In this document: positions 62,048 through 64,000 of the stretch, one piece after another | How the letters are laid out: every line of letters starts with the position of its first letter | How positions within the stretch are numbered: the stretch's first letter is position 1 | Assembly (NCBI RefSeq): GCF_042654345.1 | Contig: NZ_JBHSGB010000005.1 | Coordinates: forward strand, 186,001 to 250,000 | Source: Pararheinheimera marina | Lineage (GTDB): Bacteria > Pseudomonadota > Gammaproteobacteria > Enterobacterales > Alteromonadaceae | Direction: 5' to 3' | Length of the DNA: 64,000 nucleotides | Position numbers and translations under genes: made by a program | Notes under the pieces: model-generated | Told to the model about the DNA's origin: nothing | Databases searched by the model: none | What the model saw: only the letters and a program-made list of their open reading frames with translations

Positions 62048-63460
62048 ATGACTTTTCGCCAAAAGGTTCTGCTCTGTGCAGGACCTGTTTTATTGCTACT
62101 GACCCTGCTGCTGCCAGCCCCTTCCAGCGAAATGAGCCAGGCGGCCTGGTCGACCTGTGGCCTGATGGCCTGGATGGTGCTCTGGTGGATCAGTGAAGTG
62201 GTGCCAATCCCTGTCACGTCGTTACTGCCGATGATCTTTATCCCACTACTAAGTATCGACTCGATGTCGGCCGCCACTTCACCTTATGCTAACCCAATTA
62301 TCTACCTGTTCTTTGGTGGATTTTTCTTGTCCATTGCGATGGAAAAAACCGGCTTGCACCGCCGGATTGCGCTGTCAGCCCTGTCGCTTGTCGGCGCTCA
62401 GCCAAGCAGACAGATCGCCGCATTGATGGCCGTAACCGCATTTTTATCCATGTGGATGTCAAATACCGCTACTGCCGTGATGATGCTGCCAATTGGCTTA
62501 TCCATTATCGCCATGGCGGGTGTCAGTGACCAAAGTAAGTTTGCCAAAGCTATTTTGCTGGGGATCGCCTACAGCGCCAGTATCGGCGGAGTCGCTACAC
62601 TGATTGGCACTCCACCCAACGCATTGTTGGCGGCCTATCTGCAGAAAACCTATCAAATGCAAATCAGTTTTGCCGACTGGATGCTGATAGGGGTGCCTAT
62701 TGCGAGTCTGATGCTTGTCATTTGTTGGCTTTGGCTTACCCAATTTCATTTCAAACTGCCAGCCAGCACGAACAGCAGTGCAACTCAGTTTAAGCAACAA
62801 CTGGCCGGTGAAGGACCACTTCCTTCTGAACAAAAATGGGTATTGCTGGTGTTTGTTTTAGCGGCCTTTTGCTGGGTATTTCAGCAGTGGCTTGCCAGCA
62901 CGACAGGGCTCGCCATCAGTGATACCCTGATCGCACTGGGCGCAGCGACCTTACTGTTTTTATTACCAGGGAAAGCAGGAAAAACCTTACTGGAATGGCA
63001 GGATGCACAACAAGTTCCTTGGGGCGTGTTGCTGCTGTTTGGTGCCGGCTTGTCGATGGCGGACCAGATACAGAAAACCGGCGTGGCACAATTGCTCGCG
63101 CAGCAGCTGCAAATGCTGCAAGGTGTTGAGCCTGTGTTGCTGCTGTTGGCAGTGACTTCGTTGATTATATTTTTAACTGAAGTGACCAGCAATACGGCGA
63201 CAGCTGCGGCCTTTTTACCTTTGCTTGGCCCTGTGGCCGTTTCAATGGAGTTGTCACCGCTTTATCTGGCGTTGCCAGCTGCATTAGCTGCCAGCTTCGC
63301 CTTTATGCTGCCGGTCGCAACACCGCCAAATGCTATCGTCTTTGCCAGTGGGAAACTGGAAATCAAGGATATGGCAAGAGCTGGACTGGTGCTAAATGTA
63401 CTGGGGATCCTGGTCATAGCCCTGTTTAGCCATTACCTGGCACCCCACCTATTCGTGTGA
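62048..63460 (+). CDS. DASS/SLC13 family sodium:dicarboxylate transporter
   Basis: A 470-residue inner-membrane transporter with about 11 hydrophobic helices. The DASS pattern is clear: WWISEVVPIPVTSLLPMIFIPLL, FFGGFFLSIAMEKTGLHRRIAL, the first SNT motif in FLSMWMSNTATAVMMLPIG, GGVATLIGTPPNALL, the second SNT in TEVTSNTATAAAFLPLLGP and the C-terminal LPVATPPNAIVFASG. It is 21 bases after the porin frame and probably part of the dct transcript, giving a second route for dicarboxylates. Confidence 0.93.
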   Translation: MTFRQKVLLCAGPVLLLLTLLLPAPSSEMSQAAWSTCGLMAWMVLWWISEVVPIPVTSLLPMIFIPLLSIDSMSAATSPYANPIIYLFFGGFFLSIAMEKTGLHRRIALSALSLVGAQPSRQIAALMAVTAFLSMWMSNTATAVMMLPIGLSIIAMAGVSDQSKFAKAILLGIAYSASIGGVATLIGTPPNALLAAYLQKTYQMQISFADWMLIGVPIASLMLVICWLWLTQFHFKLPASTNSSATQFKQQLAGEGPLPSEQKWVLLVFVLAAFCWVFQQWLASTTGLAISDTLIALGAATLLFLLPGKAGKTLLEWQDAQQVPWGVLLLFGAGLSMADQIQKTGVAQLLAQQLQMLQGVEPVLLLLAVTSLIIFLTEVTSNTATAAAFLPLLGPVAVSMELSPLYLALPAALAASFAFMLPVATPPNAIVFASGKLEIKDMARAGLVLNVLGILVIALFSHYLAPHLFV

Positions 63461-63467
63461 GTCAGTG

Positions 63468-63493
63468 CAGGCCGGGGCTTTAACTCCGGCCTG
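63468..63493 (+). terminator. Stem-loop after the DASS transporter gene
   Basis: CAGGCCGGGG (63468-63477) pairs with CTCCGGCCTG (63484-63493) with one G-T wobble and a six-base loop. No T-run follows, so termination on the plus strand is uncertain. Confidence 0.5.
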
Positions 63494-63518
63494 AGTACCA
63501 AAGTCAGAATTGCAGAAA

Positions 63519-63540
63519 TAAAAAAACAGCCATATGGCTG
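63519..63540 (-). terminator. Terminator of the Gly-Cys-Leu-Gly tRNA cluster
   Basis: CAGCCAT (63527-63533) and ATGGCTG (63534-63540) form the stem. The minus strand continues into seven T (63526-63520). It lies 39 bases past the last tRNA. Confidence 0.82.
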
Positions 63541-63578
63541 CTCTGAATTGATCTGATTTTTCTAAGTTCATTAGAACT

Positions 63579-63654
63579 TGGAGCGGGCAACGAGGCTCGA
63601 ACTCGTGACCTCGACCTTGGCAAGGTCGCGCTCTACCAACTGAGCTATGCCCGC
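63579..63654 (-). tRNA. tRNA-Gly (GCC)
   Basis: 76 bases with encoded CCA. Cloverleaf arms are standard, the anticodon loop is CTTGCCA in the stem CGACC/GGTCG, and the T loop is GTTCGAGCC. Identical to the copy at 63892-63967. Confidence 0.96.
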
Positions 63655-63694
63655 ATTTTTTATTCTATTTCAGCAACTTGGTATTTCACTGAAA

Positions 63695-63781
63695 TGGTGC
63701 CCGGGGCCGGACTTGAACCGGCACGGGGTTTCCCCCGAGGGATTTTAAATCCCTTGTGTCTACCGATTTCACCACCCGGGC
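63695..63781 (-). tRNA. tRNA-Leu (UAA)
   Basis: 87 bases with CCA and the long class II variable arm (CTCGGGGGAAACCCCGT). The anticodon stem GGGAT/ATCCC carries the loop TTTAAAA, hence TAA. GTTCAAGTCC T loop. Confidence 0.95.
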
Positions 63782-63803
63782 AGACAACTTTTTTAACGCT
63801 ACA

Positions 63804-63877
63804 TGGAGGCGGGTCCCGGAGTCGAACCGAGGTGGACGGATTTGCAATCCGCTGCATGGCCACTCTGCCAACCCGCC
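63804..63877 (-). tRNA. tRNA-Cys (GCA)
   Basis: 74 bases with CCA. The anticodon loop TTGCAAA sits in stem CGGAT/ATCCG, as in E. coli tRNA-Cys, with T loop GTTCGACTCC. Confidence 0.96.
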
Positions 63878-63891
63878 ATCAGGCGTAAATT

Positions 63892-63967
63892 TGGAGCGGG
63901 CAACGAGGCTCGAACTCGTGACCTCGACCTTGGCAAGGTCGCGCTCTACCAACTGAGCTATGCCCGC
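63892..63967 (-). tRNA. tRNA-Gly (GCC), promoter-proximal copy
   Basis: 76 bases with CCA, identical to the distal tRNA-Gly. The order on the minus strand is Gly-Cys-Leu-Gly, and the promoter must lie near or beyond the window end. Confidence 0.96.
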
Positions 63968-64000
63968 TTTGCTATGGCCAATCGCCGTAACACGAGACGC

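Overview
This 64 kb window reads as chromosomal sequence from a marine or freshwater gammaproteobacterium of the Alteromonadales/Chromatiaceae type. Rheinheimera is my best guess, from protein resemblance and gene neighbourhoods recalled from memory, not from a search. The evidence includes a gammaproteobacterial class Ia nrdAB-yfaE locus, gyrA next to ubiG, rmf with a DUF3466-uup-glutaredoxin-rlmKL block, a succinylating arginine pathway followed by a DUF1338 gene, and a laminarinase/TonB receptor pair. I see no transposase, integrase, CRISPR array or phage module. Coding density is high and most intergenic gaps carry recognisable terminators or operators.

Layout. 0-9.3 kb: an Lrp/AsnC regulator divergent from astC-astA-astD-DUF1338 (arginine succinyltransferase pathway), a convergent hydrolase/metallo-beta-lactamase-fold pair, and a chemoreceptor. 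9.3-20.5 kb: dps, ABC-F ybiT, a DMT transporter divergent from a MocR regulator, a CoA-transferase/GNAT fusion overlapping a histone-deacetylase-family gene, and trkH overlapping a short KdpD-like sensor and its regulator. 20.6-29 kb: gyrA, ubiG, a Gph/MupP-type phosphatase, and nrdA-nrdB-yfaE behind two NrdR boxes. 29-35 kb: a GH16 beta-glucanase lipoprotein and TonB receptor behind a LacI-type operator. 34.8-45.1 kb, all on the minus strand: yceI-cybB, trhO, yaeQ, rmf, DUF3466, uup, glutaredoxin, rlmKL, and a two-part YeeE/YedE transporter. 45.3-45.9 kb: an initiator-tRNA array with two intact and three degenerate copies. 46-53 kb: a methyltransferase, rmuC, a lipoprotein, etfBA, and divergent etfQO sharing a LiuR-like palindrome. 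53.1-55.2 kb: a 721-residue tubulin/FtsZ-superfamily protein standing alone. 55.3-63.5 kb: an aldo/keto reductase and a C4-dicarboxylate locus (dctB-dctD, a sigma-54 promoter, dctA, a frameshifted porin, and a DASS transporter). 63.6-64 kb: a Gly-Cys-Leu-Gly tRNA cluster.

The most notable item is the protein at 53081-55246. It carries recognisable T1, T3, T4 (GGGTGSG), T6 and T7 loops of the tubulin/FtsZ fold, but it is nearly twice the length of FtsZ and lies outside any division cluster. Second is the initiator-tRNA array, whose three degenerate copies share about 11 extra bases in and beside the anticodon arm. All family assignments rest on motifs recognised by eye. No database search was possible.
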